In this document: piece after piece, positions 15,363 through 23,408 of the stretch
Position numbering within the stretch: the first letter of the stretch is position 1
Layout: every line of letters starts with the position of its first letter
From: Sphingobacterium paludis
Lineage (GTDB): Bacteria > Bacteroidota > Bacteroidia > Sphingobacteriales > Sphingobacteriaceae
DNA: 64,000 nt
Assembly (NCBI RefSeq): GCF_004364125.1
Contig: NZ_SNZV01000009.1
Span: forward strand, 186,001 to 250,000
Direction of reading: 5' to 3'
The notes under the pieces: generated by a model
The model's input: only the letters and a program-made list of their open reading frames with translations
Databases searched by the model: none
What the model was told of the DNA's origin: nothing
Translations under genes and position numbers: made by a program

Positions 15363-18212
15363 ATGAGTTCCTCCAAGCAGCACAACCACATTGATTTAGG
15401 TGAACAGAAAGAAATAGAGGTATTCGGCGCCCGTGTACACAACCTAAAAAATATTGATGTTAGTTTTCCGAGAAACGAGCTTGTCGTCATCACCGGCCTT
15501 AGCGGAAGCGGCAAATCATCCTTGGCTTTTGACACCATCTATGCCGAAGGCCAACGCCGCTATATGGAAACCTTTTCCGCATACAGCAGGCAATTTCTTG
15601 GCGGTATGGAGCGACCAGATGTAGATAAGATATCAGGATTAAGTCCGGTAATTTCAATCGAACAAAAGACCACAAACAAAAACCCACGCTCTACGGTAGG
15701 CACCATCACCGAAATATATGACTTTCTTCGCCTCCTATATGCGCGTGCAAGTGAAGCCTACTCCTACGCTACGGGCAAATTGATGCAGCGCATGTCTGAA
15801 GAGCAGATTGTGGATAAGATCATGGACGAGTTTAAAGATGAGCCGATATACATCCTAGCTCCGGTGGTAAAAGGCCGTAAAGGGCATTATCGCGAGCTGT
15901 TCGAGCAAATCCGTAAGCAGGGCTTCACCAAAGTGCGTGTTGACGGAGAAATACTCGACATCGCGCCTAAGATGCAGGTCGATAGGTACAAAATCCATGA
16001 CATCGAAACGGTAATCGATCGCCTATATGCTTCGGAGGGCGATAAAAAGCGCTTGTACACCTCGGTGATGCAAGCGATGAAAACAGCAAAAGGAATTATT
16101 AAAATTGCCAATAAGGAAGGTCGCGAACATTTCTTTAGCCGTTACTTGATGGATGCCGAATCCGGCATCTCCTACGATGAACCGCAGCCAAACACCTTTT
16201 CGTTCAACTCCCCTTATGGGGCCTGCTCGCGATGTGATGGCCTAGGCTACATTTTTGAAATCGATAAAGCGATTGTCATACCCGACAAAAAACTGAGCAT
16301 ACAAAAAGGCGCTATTTTGCCATTGGGAGCCGCGCGTGAATCATGGACCTTTCAAGTGGTGAAAGCCGTAGCGAAAAAATTAGATTTTAGCATGACCACA
16401 GCCATCGAGAAGCTCAGCGATGAACAACTCGATTTGCTACTCTTTGGCGGAGAGGAGCCTATCGGCCTTACCGTGTCATACGGCAGCTATGGTTCCAGAG
16501 AATATAAGGTGCAGTTTTCGGGTATTTTTAAAATGCTCGAAGAAATCAATGGCAAAGGTGGAGATGACGCGCCGGTTTTGGACGACTTCCGAACAAAAGT
16601 AACTTGCCCGGTTTGTAAAGGAGCCCGACTGAAAGAGGAATCTTTGCACTTTAAGGTTGATAACAAAAACATTTCTGAGCTGGCAGGCATGGATATCGAT
16701 AGCCTGCAGGAATGGTTTACCGGCATTGAAAAACGATTGAATGATCGGCAGAACACCATTGCTGCAGAAATACTGAAAGAAATTCGGACCCGAATAGGTT
16801 TTCTGCTCGATGTGGGGCTAAGTTACTTAACACTAGACCGCTCATCAAAAACATTATCCGGCGGTGAAGCACAACGTATACGCCTAGCGACACAAATAGG
16901 TTCACAGCTGGTTAATGTGCTTTATATCCTGGATGAGCCCAGCATTGGGCTGCACCAACGCGACAACGAGCGGCTGATAAATTCGTTAAAAAACTTACGC
17001 GACATTGGCAACTCGGTATTGGTCGTGGAGCATGATAAAGATATGATTCTCCATGCCGATTATGTGATTGATATGGGCCCGGAAGCAGGTGTGCATGGTG
17101 GCAGTGTTGTCGCGCAGGGCACACCGAAGGAGATTATGCAAGCGGATACCTTGACAGCCAGCTACCTCAACGGCCAACGGGAAGTCGCTATACCGAAAGA
17201 GCGCCGTGCCGGCAACGGAAAAACGCTAGCCCTGAAAGGCGCTACCGGAAATAACCTGCGCAATGTAAGCGTTGATTTCCCATTAGGTAAGCTGATATTA
17301 GTCACCGGAGTTTCCGGATCGGGCAAGTCCAGCTTAATAACAGGCACCCTATACCCTATCTTAAATAAGCACTTTTTCCGGGCAAAAACAAACCCGATGC
17401 CTTATAAATCTATTGAGGGGTTGGAACACTTAGATAAGGTTATTGAGATCGATCAAAGCCCTATTGGTCGCACACCACGATCAAACCCTTCTACCTACAC
17501 GGGCGTCTTTTCCGATATCCGGACGCTGTATGTACAACTGCCGGAAGCCAAAATTCGTGGCTATAAACCTGGTCGTTTTTCATTCAACGTCAAAGGTGGC
17601 CGTTGTGAAACGTGTCAGGGCGCCGGTATGAAGATTATCGAGATGAACTTTTTGCCAGATGTGCAGGTGCCTTGTGAAACTTGCCAAGGCAAACGCTACA
17701 ACCGGGAAACCCTTGAGGTTCGTTACCGGGGAAAATCGATCTCCGATGTGCTGGATATGAGCATCGATGAAGCCGTCGATTTCTTCGAAAACATCCCATC
17801 TATCTACCGCAAAATAAAGACGCTGCAGGATGTAGGCTTAGGATACATCACGTTAGGGCAATCGTCGACCACGCTTTCCGGCGGTGAAGCACAACGTGTC
17901 AAACTCGCTACCGAACTTTCGAAGAAAGATACCGGAAACACATTTTACATCTTAGATGAACCAACGACAGGTCTACATTTCGAGGATGTCAATGTGCTAC
18001 TTGGCGTAATCAATCGCCTTGTAGACCGAGGCAATACCGTATTGATCATCGAGCATAATTTAGACGTGGTAAAAACGGCGGATTGGGTTATTGACATGGG
18101 CCCAGAAGGCGGAAAGAACGGCGGACAGCTAATGTTTGCCGGAATACCAAACGACCTGATCAAACAGAAAAAGAACGAAACAGCACGGTTTTTAAAACTA
18201 GAGATGGCGTAA
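15363..18212 (+). CDS. uvrA: Excinuclease ABC subunit A
   Basis: A 949-residue UvrA, the damage-recognition ATPase of nucleotide-excision repair. Two ABC ATPase modules are evident: Walker A 'GLSGSGKSS' (K51) and 'GVSGSGKSS' (K655), each with a downstream LSGGEAQR signature and a 'YILDEPS/TTGLH' Walker B. Zinc-finger cysteines are seen at 'CSRCDGLGY', 'CPVCKGARLKEE', and the C-terminal pair 'CETCQGAGMKIIEM...CETCQGKRYN'. Length and order are standard. UvrA dimerises, loads UvrB on damaged DNA and is then released. The start is set by the promoter just upstream. It is monocistronic, with a hairpin over the stop codon. Confidence 0.97.
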   Translation: MSSSKQHNHIDLGEQKEIEVFGARVHNLKNIDVSFPRNELVVITGLSGSGKSSLAFDTIYAEGQRRYMETFSAYSRQFLGGMERPDVDKISGLSPVISIEQKTTNKNPRSTVGTITEIYDFLRLLYARASEAYSYATGKLMQRMSEEQIVDKIMDEFKDEPIYILAPVVKGRKGHYRELFEQIRKQGFTKVRVDGEILDIAPKMQVDRYKIHDIETVIDRLYASEGDKKRLYTSVMQAMKTAKGIIKIANKEGREHFFSRYLMDAESGISYDEPQPNTFSFNSPYGACSRCDGLGYIFEIDKAIVIPDKKLSIQKGAILPLGAARESWTFQVVKAVAKKLDFSMTTAIEKLSDEQLDLLLFGGEEPIGLTVSYGSYGSREYKVQFSGIFKMLEEINGKGGDDAPVLDDFRTKVTCPVCKGARLKEESLHFKVDNKNISELAGMDIDSLQEWFTGIEKRLNDRQNTIAAEILKEIRTRIGFLLDVGLSYLTLDRSSKTLSGGEAQRIRLATQIGSQLVNVLYILDEPSIGLHQRDNERLINSLKNLRDIGNSVLVVEHDKDMILHADYVIDMGPEAGVHGGSVVAQGTPKEIMQADTLTASYLNGQREVAIPKERRAGNGKTLALKGATGNNLRNVSVDFPLGKLILVTGVSGSGKSSLITGTLYPILNKHFFRAKTNPMPYKSIEGLEHLDKVIEIDQSPIGRTPRSNPSTYTGVFSDIRTLYVQLPEAKIRGYKPGRFSFNVKGGRCETCQGAGMKIIEMNFLPDVQVPCETCQGKRYNRETLEVRYRGKSISDVLDMSIDEAVDFFENIPSIYRKIKTLQDVGLGYITLGQSSTTLSGGEAQRVKLATELSKKDTGNTFYILDEPTTGLHFEDVNVLLGVINRLVDRGNTVLIIEHNLDVVKTADWVIDMGPEGGKNGGQLMFAGIPNDLIKQKKNETARFLKLEMA

Positions 18213-18226
18213 GCCCTCTCTAGTTT
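18195..18226. terminator. Hairpin over the uvrA stop codon
   Basis: A perfect 10-base stem, AAACTAGAGA / TCTCTAGTTT, surrounds the uvrA stop. The T-run is weak (TTTCTTCT). It lies between two convergent genes and could terminate either. Confidence 0.5.
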
Positions 18227-18229
18227 CTT

Positions 18230-18889
18230 CTACAACACCCGCTCAAACTTCCCAAACAGCTTCCAAAAATGGGCGGCGTTCCCGGCACTGTATACCTCTT
18301 TTTTCCAATCGTTTAAAACAAGCGCAATCTCTTTTCCTGAAATTTCATACCGTCCGAAAAAAGGTGTTGCCCCACCGAAATAACCGAAATGATCGTTCAA
18401 CGTATGCAATATATCAACCGTCACCTGCTCCACAAATAATATCATATGCTCGTCAAAAGCAAATCCCGCCGGATGCGGAACGAATGAACTATTCTCGATC
18501 GCTAGAAATTTGTTATTACTATCTACAGGCAAGTGTATGGCTGCACGATTTTCCAACGTATTGTCCCCAGCAGTATACTGTCGAAAATATTCCCGATCCA
18601 AATAAGGAATCTTCGCGAAGCTGCCAGCATCGACAATTACCGACTCAACAGGAAAGTAATCTTCGAAATTTAAAATCTCATTCACGGTAAGCTGCTTCTC
18701 CAGCAGCTCAGCAATGGGTATGCTAAAATATTTTGCAATTTGCAGCATGATTTCTATTTTCGGTTCTGCACGCCGCTCTTCGTAAGACGATATATTACCC
18801 CGTGTTAGTCCAAATAGGTCTGCAAAAGCCTGTTGACTCAGCCCCTTCACATTTCTCAGCTTCTTAATATTATTCCCAATTTGGCTCAT
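18230..18889 (-). CDS. XRE-family regulator with S24-like C-terminal domain
   Basis: A 219-residue transcription factor. Residues about 5-60 form a classic helix-turn-helix ('GNNIKKLRNVKGLSQQAFAD', 'RGNISSYEERRAEPKIE'). Residues about 85-200 resemble the LexA/CI S24 fold: 'FLAIENSSFVPHPAGFAF' then 'DEHMILFVEQV' aligns with the usual G-D-S-M-x-P...G-D-x-V-L-V-E pattern, so Ser135 sits where the S24 serine would be, although the flanking Gly-Asp is not kept. I see no obvious catalytic lysine, so it is more likely a dimerisation or ligand-sensing domain than an autoprotease. It is divergent from the PspA/flotillin gene series, and a palindrome covers both promoters. It is probably the regulator of the island and of itself. 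Confidence 0.8.
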   Translation of the reverse strand: MSQIGNNIKKLRNVKGLSQQAFADLFGLTRGNISSYEERRAEPKIEIMLQIAKYFSIPIAELLEKQLTVNEILNFEDYFPVESVIVDAGSFAKIPYLDREYFRQYTAGDNTLENRAAIHLPVDSNNKFLAIENSSFVPHPAGFAFDEHMILFVEQVTVDILHTLNDHFGYFGGATPFFGRYEISGKEIALVLNDWKKEVYSAGNAAHFWKLFGKFERVL

Positions 18890-18924
18890 TTAAAAAAAAT
18901 TTTCAAAAAAAATTGTACACCCTA

Positions 18925-18961
18925 TTGCAAAATTATTTTGCATTACCTATCTTTATGCAAA
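18925..18961. promoter_or_regulatory. Divergent promoters overlapping a TGCAAAAT-t-ATTTTGCA operator
   Basis: The perfect 8-base arms of a palindrome lie at 18926-18942. Rightward promoter: TTG (18925-18927), 20 bases, TATCTTTA (18948-18955). Leftward promoter, read on the minus strand: TTTG (18961-18958), 22 bases, TAATTTTG (18935-18928). The palindrome therefore covers the -33 of the island promoter and the -7 of the regulator promoter, so one bound XRE dimer could block both. Motif calls are by eye. Confidence 0.6.
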
Positions 18962-18993
18962 GAATATAAGCAAATATACAATTTAATTAGCCA

Positions 18994-19383
18994 ATGCACT
19001 TTAATAAGATTGAAAAATATATAGAGAATACCGGTTTCACCATCAGCAAGAAGAATGAACAAGAGGGTTTGTTTATTATTGAAAGCGATGCCGATGGTAT
19101 ACGCAACCTGATCATCGGAGTTGCTCCACCTGTCATCATCTTCGAACTCTATCTCTTTTCATTAGCTGAGGACCGTACGGAAATCTTTAAAGCTTTACTT
19201 ATTAAGAACCGGGACATTGTTCATGGGGGCTTCGCTTTGACGGAAGACGGGAAGAAAGTCATCTTCCGATACACATTGCAGGTGCACAATCTTGATCAAA
19301 ACGAATTTGATGCAGCCGTTAATTCATTGTCATTGCTGCTTAGCGAATACTACGAACAGCTTATACAATTTTCAAAACCATAA
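18994..19383 (+). CDS. YbjN/CesT-Tir-chaperone-like protein
   Basis: A 129-residue small acidic protein with an alternating alpha/beta pattern: helix 'FNKIEKYIENTGFTI', strand 'EGLFIIESDA', 'LIIGVAPPVIIFELYLF', the strand 'KKVIFRYTLQV', and a C-terminal helix 'FDAAVNSLSLLLSEYYEQLI'. This matches the fold of YbjN and type III secretion (CesT/Tir) chaperones, a family known to occur next to pspA genes in several phyla. It starts the island and ends 4 bases before pspA, so the two are translationally coupled. The likely role is to bind or chaperone PspA or a partner at the membrane; this is inferred from context. Confidence 0.65.
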   Translation: MHFNKIEKYIENTGFTISKKNEQEGLFIIESDADGIRNLIIGVAPPVIIFELYLFSLAEDRTEIFKALLIKNRDIVHGGFALTEDGKKVIFRYTLQVHNLDQNEFDAAVNSLSLLLSEYYEQLIQFSKP

Positions 19384-19387
19384 CGTG

Positions 19388-20065
19388 ATGAATATTTTTA
19401 AAAGAATTTTAAAGATCGGGCAGGCAGAGATCCATGCATTGGTAGACATGATGGAAGACCCGATCAGCCTAACCGAACAGGGAATCCGTGACATGAAAAA
19501 ACAGCTCCATGAAACAACCGAATCTGCCGCCAAGGTGAGGGCCTCCATTATTCGAACAGAAAATATGATTGTGGAAAAAGAACAGGAGACAGCACTGCTA
19601 GCCGACAAAGCAAAATCAGCTTTGACTAAAGCTCAGGAAGGCGAACTAACACCCGAGCAAGGCGAAAAATTGGCCACAGAAGCGCTCCTGATCAAAAAAA
19701 GAATGCAAGCGGATGTGCAGGCACTGCGCACAGAGATCAACGAATATGAAATCAAACACGAGGAGATCCACAAGCATATCGACATATTAGAAGTTAATAT
19801 TTCCAAATGGGAAAAAGAACTCACCACCCTACGTGCCAAGCAAAAAGTGAATGAGGCGGCCTCCCTCGCGAACCGTCAAATGGCAAATATTGATAGCAAC
19901 AGCACGTTAGATATGTTGCATAGGGTAAAGAACAAAGTAGCAAATGATGAAGCCCTTGCAGAGGCCTATGCCGAAATTGCCCAGAGCAAAATCGAACTGC
20001 CCGACGAACGCAAAGCTGTTCATGATGAATTAGCCGCGCTAAAAAAACAAATGGGGATTGACTAA
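19388..20065 (+). CDS. pspA: PspA/IM30 family membrane-remodelling protein
   Basis: A 225-residue, almost wholly helical coiled-coil protein. The opening 'MNIFKRILKIGQAEIHALVDMMEDP' is the amphipathic membrane-binding helix of PspA/Vipp1, followed by 'LTEQGIRDMKKQLHETTESAAKVRASI' and long heptad regions. These ESCRT-III-like proteins polymerise on the inner membrane and maintain its integrity under stress. The ATG at 19388 is chosen because it gives the standard N-terminus; the open frame continues upstream inside the preceding gene. No PspF or sigma-54 features are present, so control is probably through the divergent XRE protein. Confidence 0.92.
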   Translation: MNIFKRILKIGQAEIHALVDMMEDPISLTEQGIRDMKKQLHETTESAAKVRASIIRTENMIVEKEQETALLADKAKSALTKAQEGELTPEQGEKLATEALLIKKRMQADVQALRTEINEYEIKHEEIHKHIDILEVNISKWEKELTTLRAKQKVNEAASLANRQMANIDSNSTLDMLHRVKNKVANDEALAEAYAEIAQSKIELPDERKAVHDELAALKKQMGID

Positions 20066-20146
20066 CAAGCAATATCCAGGATCGCCAACTGCACATACAA
20101 ACAACCTGGAAAGGCTATACAGCAACAAAACACAAACCAAACGAAT

Positions 20147-20341
20147 ATGAAAAAATTTGAATACAAGACCGTAAAAGTAGAGCCAAAGGGATTTTGGCAA
20201 ACGAAATTAGATCCGGAAGAGCTTGACAAAATACTAAATGCACTCGGCCAAGAAGGATGGGAGCTTGTCGGCATGCAAGACCTGGCCGTCAACGGTACTT
20301 CATGGACGTTCCACTATACCTTTAAACGATCCCTTGATTAA
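20147..20341 (+). CDS. DUF4177 small protein
   Basis: A 64-residue protein with the DUF4177 pattern: 'FEYKTVKVEPKGFW', then 'LDKILNALGQEGWELVGMQDL', and a final beta strand 'WTFHYTFKRS'. The 'LN..G.EGWELV' core is the family signature. The function is unknown. It lies 81 bases after pspA and 14 before the OB-fold membrane protein, on the same strand, so it is probably part of the operon. Confidence 0.85.
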   Translation: MKKFEYKTVKVEPKGFWQTKLDPEELDKILNALGQEGWELVGMQDLAVNGTSWTFHYTFKRSLD

Positions 20342-20355
20342 AAAAATCATTTCAC

Positions 20356-21039
20356 ATGGACGCTATCTTACACCTGCTATTCAACCCGCTACCAAACGCC
20401 ATCATGACGGTGTTAACCGGTATCTCCCTGCTGTATTGGCTTTTCACCATGCTCTTGGGCGATGGCTTTGATTTTGGCGATGCCGATGCAAACGTCGATT
20501 TCGACGGTGCAGACGTCCACGAGGTAGACAGCCCCGACGATGCCCAGGTGCATAGCGATGGCGAAACCTCCTTATTTTCAAAAGCGATGAACTTTATCAA
20601 TATTGGAAAAGCACCTCTGATGGTCATTGTAACCCTGTTTAAATTTATCGGTTGGCTGATCACCATTGCCTCTTCTCTGGCGCTAAATCTCGCCCAGTTC
20701 GGATGGAAATCTGTCCTGGTCTTGATCCCCATCTTTATACTCACCTACCTGCTGATGCACTACGTCACCATTCCGGTAGCGAAGTTATACAATAAGGTAG
20801 GCTACACCGGCGAAGAGCCCCACGATTTCTTGGGCCGCAGCGGGAAAATGCGCACCTCTTTGGAAGGCGACCGCATCGGCTCAGTAGAAATCATTATCGA
20901 CAGCGATGTGATACGCCTCAATGTGAAAAGCCAAGACGGGAATAAAATCGCATACGGTGATTCCGTTGTCATCACCGGAGAAACAGCAGACAGAAAATAT
21001 TATTACGTAAAGAAAGAAATAAACTTACACACCCTTTAA
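20356..21039 (+). CDS. YqiJ-like membrane protein with OB-fold (NfeD/DUF1449 type)
   Basis: A 227-residue protein. Helix 1 (about 12-34) is followed by a strikingly Asp-rich extracytoplasmic stretch (about 35-62, 'DGFDFGDADANVDFDGADV'). Helices 2 and 3 (about 90-140) follow, then a C-terminal OB-fold (about 150-227) with 'FLGRSGKMRTSLEGDRIGSV' and 'AYGDSVVITGE'. YqiJ/NfeD proteins are the usual partners of flotillins, and here the flotillin gene starts 13 bases downstream. The pair probably forms a membrane microdomain complex. The acidic segment may bind cations, which is my inference. Confidence 0.85.
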   Translation: MDAILHLLFNPLPNAIMTVLTGISLLYWLFTMLLGDGFDFGDADANVDFDGADVHEVDSPDDAQVHSDGETSLFSKAMNFINIGKAPLMVIVTLFKFIGWLITIASSLALNLAQFGWKSVLVLIPIFILTYLLMHYVTIPVAKLYNKVGYTGEEPHDFLGRSGKMRTSLEGDRIGSVEIIIDSDVIRLNVKSQDGNKIAYGDSVVITGETADRKYYYVKKEINLHTL

Positions 21040-21052
21040 AATCTATTTAAGT

Positions 21053-23164
21053 ATGACAAGCAACCCTTTATTATTTGTAGATGGACTCACCGGAATCGTA
21101 TTGATTGCCGTTGGCGTCATCATATTCCTCATTTTAGCATTCTTCGTGGTGCTGAGCATGTTCTATAAAAAGATCCCACAAGGAAAATCCATCGTGAGGA
21201 CAGGTATCGGAGGCTCAAAAGTCGCATTCAACAAAGGCATGTACGTTGTCCCGGTTTTTCATAAGATGGAAATCATGGACATCTCTGTAAAAAAAATTGA
21301 GATTGCCAGAATGCAGCATGATGGTCTTATTTGTAAGGATAATATCCGAGCCGATATTAAGGTCGCATTTTTTGTACGCGTTAACAAGTCTGTGGACGAT
21401 GTCATCAACGTGGCGCAAAACCTGGGTTGCGATCGTGCTAGTGAGCCCGAAACATTGAAGAATATTTTCGAATCAAAATTTTCAGAAGCGCTAAAAACAG
21501 TGGGTAAGAAATTCGATTTCATTGAATTATACGAGGCGCGCCGCGAGTTTCGCGACGAAATTCTAAATATCATTGGTACCGATCTAAATGGTTACATTTT
21601 AGACGACTGTGCGATTGACTACCTGGAACAAACAGAACTACGATTCCTAAGTCCAGATAACATCTTGGACTCTGCCGGGATCAAAAAAATCACGGAACTG
21701 ACTGCACAGCAAAATATGAATGCCAACCTCATTCGCCGTGAAGAAGAGAAGGTCATCAAAAAGCAAAACGTGGAAGCTCGGGAAGCAATTTTGGAGCTAG
21801 ACCGACAACTGGCAGAGAAGGAGGAAAAGCAACGCCGCGAAATCGATAACATCAAGGCGCGCGAAGACGCTGAAATCACGAAAGTACGCGAGGAAGAACG
21901 TCTGAAATCAGAAACCGTACGTATCGCAACGGAAGAGCAACTGGCTATTCAGGAAGAAAATAAGCTCCGCCAGATCATTATTGCAGAGAAAAACAAACTG
22001 CGCACCGACGCCATAGAAACCGAGCGTGTAGAGAAAGATCGTGCCTTGGAGGCTACAGAACGCGAGCGTATTGTCACCTTGGCACAGATCGATAAAGAGC
22101 GTTCCGTAGAGACCGAAAAGAAAGGTATACAAAACGTGATCAAAGAGCGTGTTCAATTGGAAAAGGGCGTTATCGAAGAACAACAGTCTGTCAAAGATGT
22201 GGAGATTTTCCGTGAAGTAGAGCGGAAGAAACAAGCGGGTGTTATTGCGGCATCGCAAGAAGCAGAAGAACGGTTAATCGCAACGGTCAAAGCGGCAGAA
22301 GCAGCGAAGATTGCCGCCGAGCAGGAAGCCGAGAAAAAAGTGATCGACGCGGAAGCTTCTCGCCAGATTGCCGAGAAGAAAGCACAAGAGCTGCTGATTG
22401 AAGCAGAGGCAAAAAAGGAAGCATCAGCCAAAGAGGCCGAAGCGCGCAAAATCATAGCGGAAGCACAAGCGAAAGAAGAAGCTGCTATCGGCCTATCAGA
22501 AGCGGAGGTTATGATCGCAAAAGCGGAAGCCGAAGAGAAACAAGGAACAGCAGAAGCAAGCATCATCGAGAAGAAAGCAGCTGCATTCCGTACGGAAGGC
22601 TTAGCACAGGCAGAAGTGGTTCGTGAAAAGGCATTAGCAGAAGCGAAAGGTATTGAGGAAAAAGCCGCAGCTATGAAGCAGCTTGACGGTGTGGGCAAAG
22701 AGCACGAAGAGTTTAAACTGCAACTGCAAAAAGAACGGGACATCGAACTGGCGCATATCAACATACAAAAGGATATTGCTTCAGCACAAGCCGGAGTATT
22801 ATCCGAGGCTTTGAAATCGGCGAAGATCGATATTGTCGGTGGAGAAACTATGTTCTTCGAAAACATCGTCCGCCAGGTATCCAATGCCAAAGGCTTTGAC
22901 CAGCTCATCAACAAATCAAGCCATGCAACGGATATTAAAAACTCCTTGCTAGGAGAAAACGGTAGTGGCGATATTGCAGAGAAAATCAGAGGACTGGCTG
23001 ATAAATACGGCATCTCTTCAAACGATATCAAAAACTTAACAGTATCCGCTGCCTTACTAAAATTACAGCAAGCTGCCTCGGCAGATACTGCAGACAGTGG
23101 ATTTATTAGCTCGTTGTTTGGGCTAGCGAAGAACTTGGGCGTAACGAACCAAAAACTGAGTTAA
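21053..23164 (+). CDS. Flotillin/YqiK-family band-7 protein
   Basis: A 703-residue protein. One N-terminal transmembrane helix (about 13-38) is followed by a band 7/SPFH domain (about 45-215) with 'YKKIPQGKSIVRTGIGG', 'DGLICKDNIRADIKVAFFVRV' and 'FSEALKTVGKKFDFIELYEARREFRDEI'. A very long Glu/Ala/Lys coiled coil (about 220-570) contains the E-A-rich repeats typical of flotillins. The C-terminal domain (about 570-703) resembles that of YqiK, ending in a Gly/Ser-rich tail. It scaffolds inner-membrane microdomains and oligomerises. It belongs to an operon with the YqiJ-like partner upstream. The large Ser-rich ORF on the opposite strand is a mirror of the coiled coil, not a gene. Confidence 0.93.
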   Translation: MTSNPLLFVDGLTGIVLIAVGVIIFLILAFFVVLSMFYKKIPQGKSIVRTGIGGSKVAFNKGMYVVPVFHKMEIMDISVKKIEIARMQHDGLICKDNIRADIKVAFFVRVNKSVDDVINVAQNLGCDRASEPETLKNIFESKFSEALKTVGKKFDFIELYEARREFRDEILNIIGTDLNGYILDDCAIDYLEQTELRFLSPDNILDSAGIKKITELTAQQNMNANLIRREEEKVIKKQNVEAREAILELDRQLAEKEEKQRREIDNIKAREDAEITKVREEERLKSETVRIATEEQLAIQEENKLRQIIIAEKNKLRTDAIETERVEKDRALEATERERIVTLAQIDKERSVETEKKGIQNVIKERVQLEKGVIEEQQSVKDVEIFREVERKKQAGVIAASQEAEERLIATVKAAEAAKIAAEQEAEKKVIDAEASRQIAEKKAQELLIEAEAKKEASAKEAEARKIIAEAQAKEEAAIGLSEAEVMIAKAEAEEKQGTAEASIIEKKAAAFRTEGLAQAEVVREKALAEAKGIEEKAAAMKQLDGVGKEHEEFKLQLQKERDIELAHINIQKDIASAQAGVLSEALKSAKIDIVGGETMFFENIVRQVSNAKGFDQLINKSSHATDIKNSLLGENGSGDIAEKIRGLADKYGISSNDIKNLTVSAALLKLQQAASADTADSGFISSLFGLAKNLGVTNQKLS

Positions 23165-23204
23165 TACGAGATTTTCGGATGGGACTGCGTTGACACGAGC
23201 ATGC

Positions 23205-23316
23205 ACGTCATTGCGAAGAGGAGGAACGACGACGACCGCCGGAGGCAGCTCCGAAGGAAACCAATCTTACATTTGAAAAAATGTAGATTGCTGCGTCATA
23301 CTTCCTCGCAATGACG
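23205..23316. repeat. REP/MITE-like palindromic element
   Basis: The ends are a perfect 11-base inverted repeat, CGTCATTGCGA and TCGCAATGACG. Inside are further paired segments: AATCT-ACATTT with AAATGT-AGATT, and GGAA...TTCC. The motif 'GTCATTGCGAGGA...GCAATCT' is of the dispersed 'CGTCATTGCGAGG' type seen in many bacterial genomes. It sits in the roughly 245-base gap between flotillin and the giant ATPase, the largest gap in the island. Transcribed, it would form a long hairpin. This is the only copy in this window. Confidence 0.75.
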
Positions 23317-23408
23317 CCTTTTTCTCGTCAAGCACTGACCGTCCTGGACCAAACTCATCCACTTTTTACTGTACGCTTATCGATAAAGAAGATCCTGAAA
23401 GATTTTTT

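Noticed and set aside
22153..23031. 292-codon ORF antisense to the flotillin gene
   Set aside because: Its Ser/Ala/Phe-rich sequence is the mirror of the Glu/Ala/Lys coiled coil on the real strand, and no family resemblance is visible.
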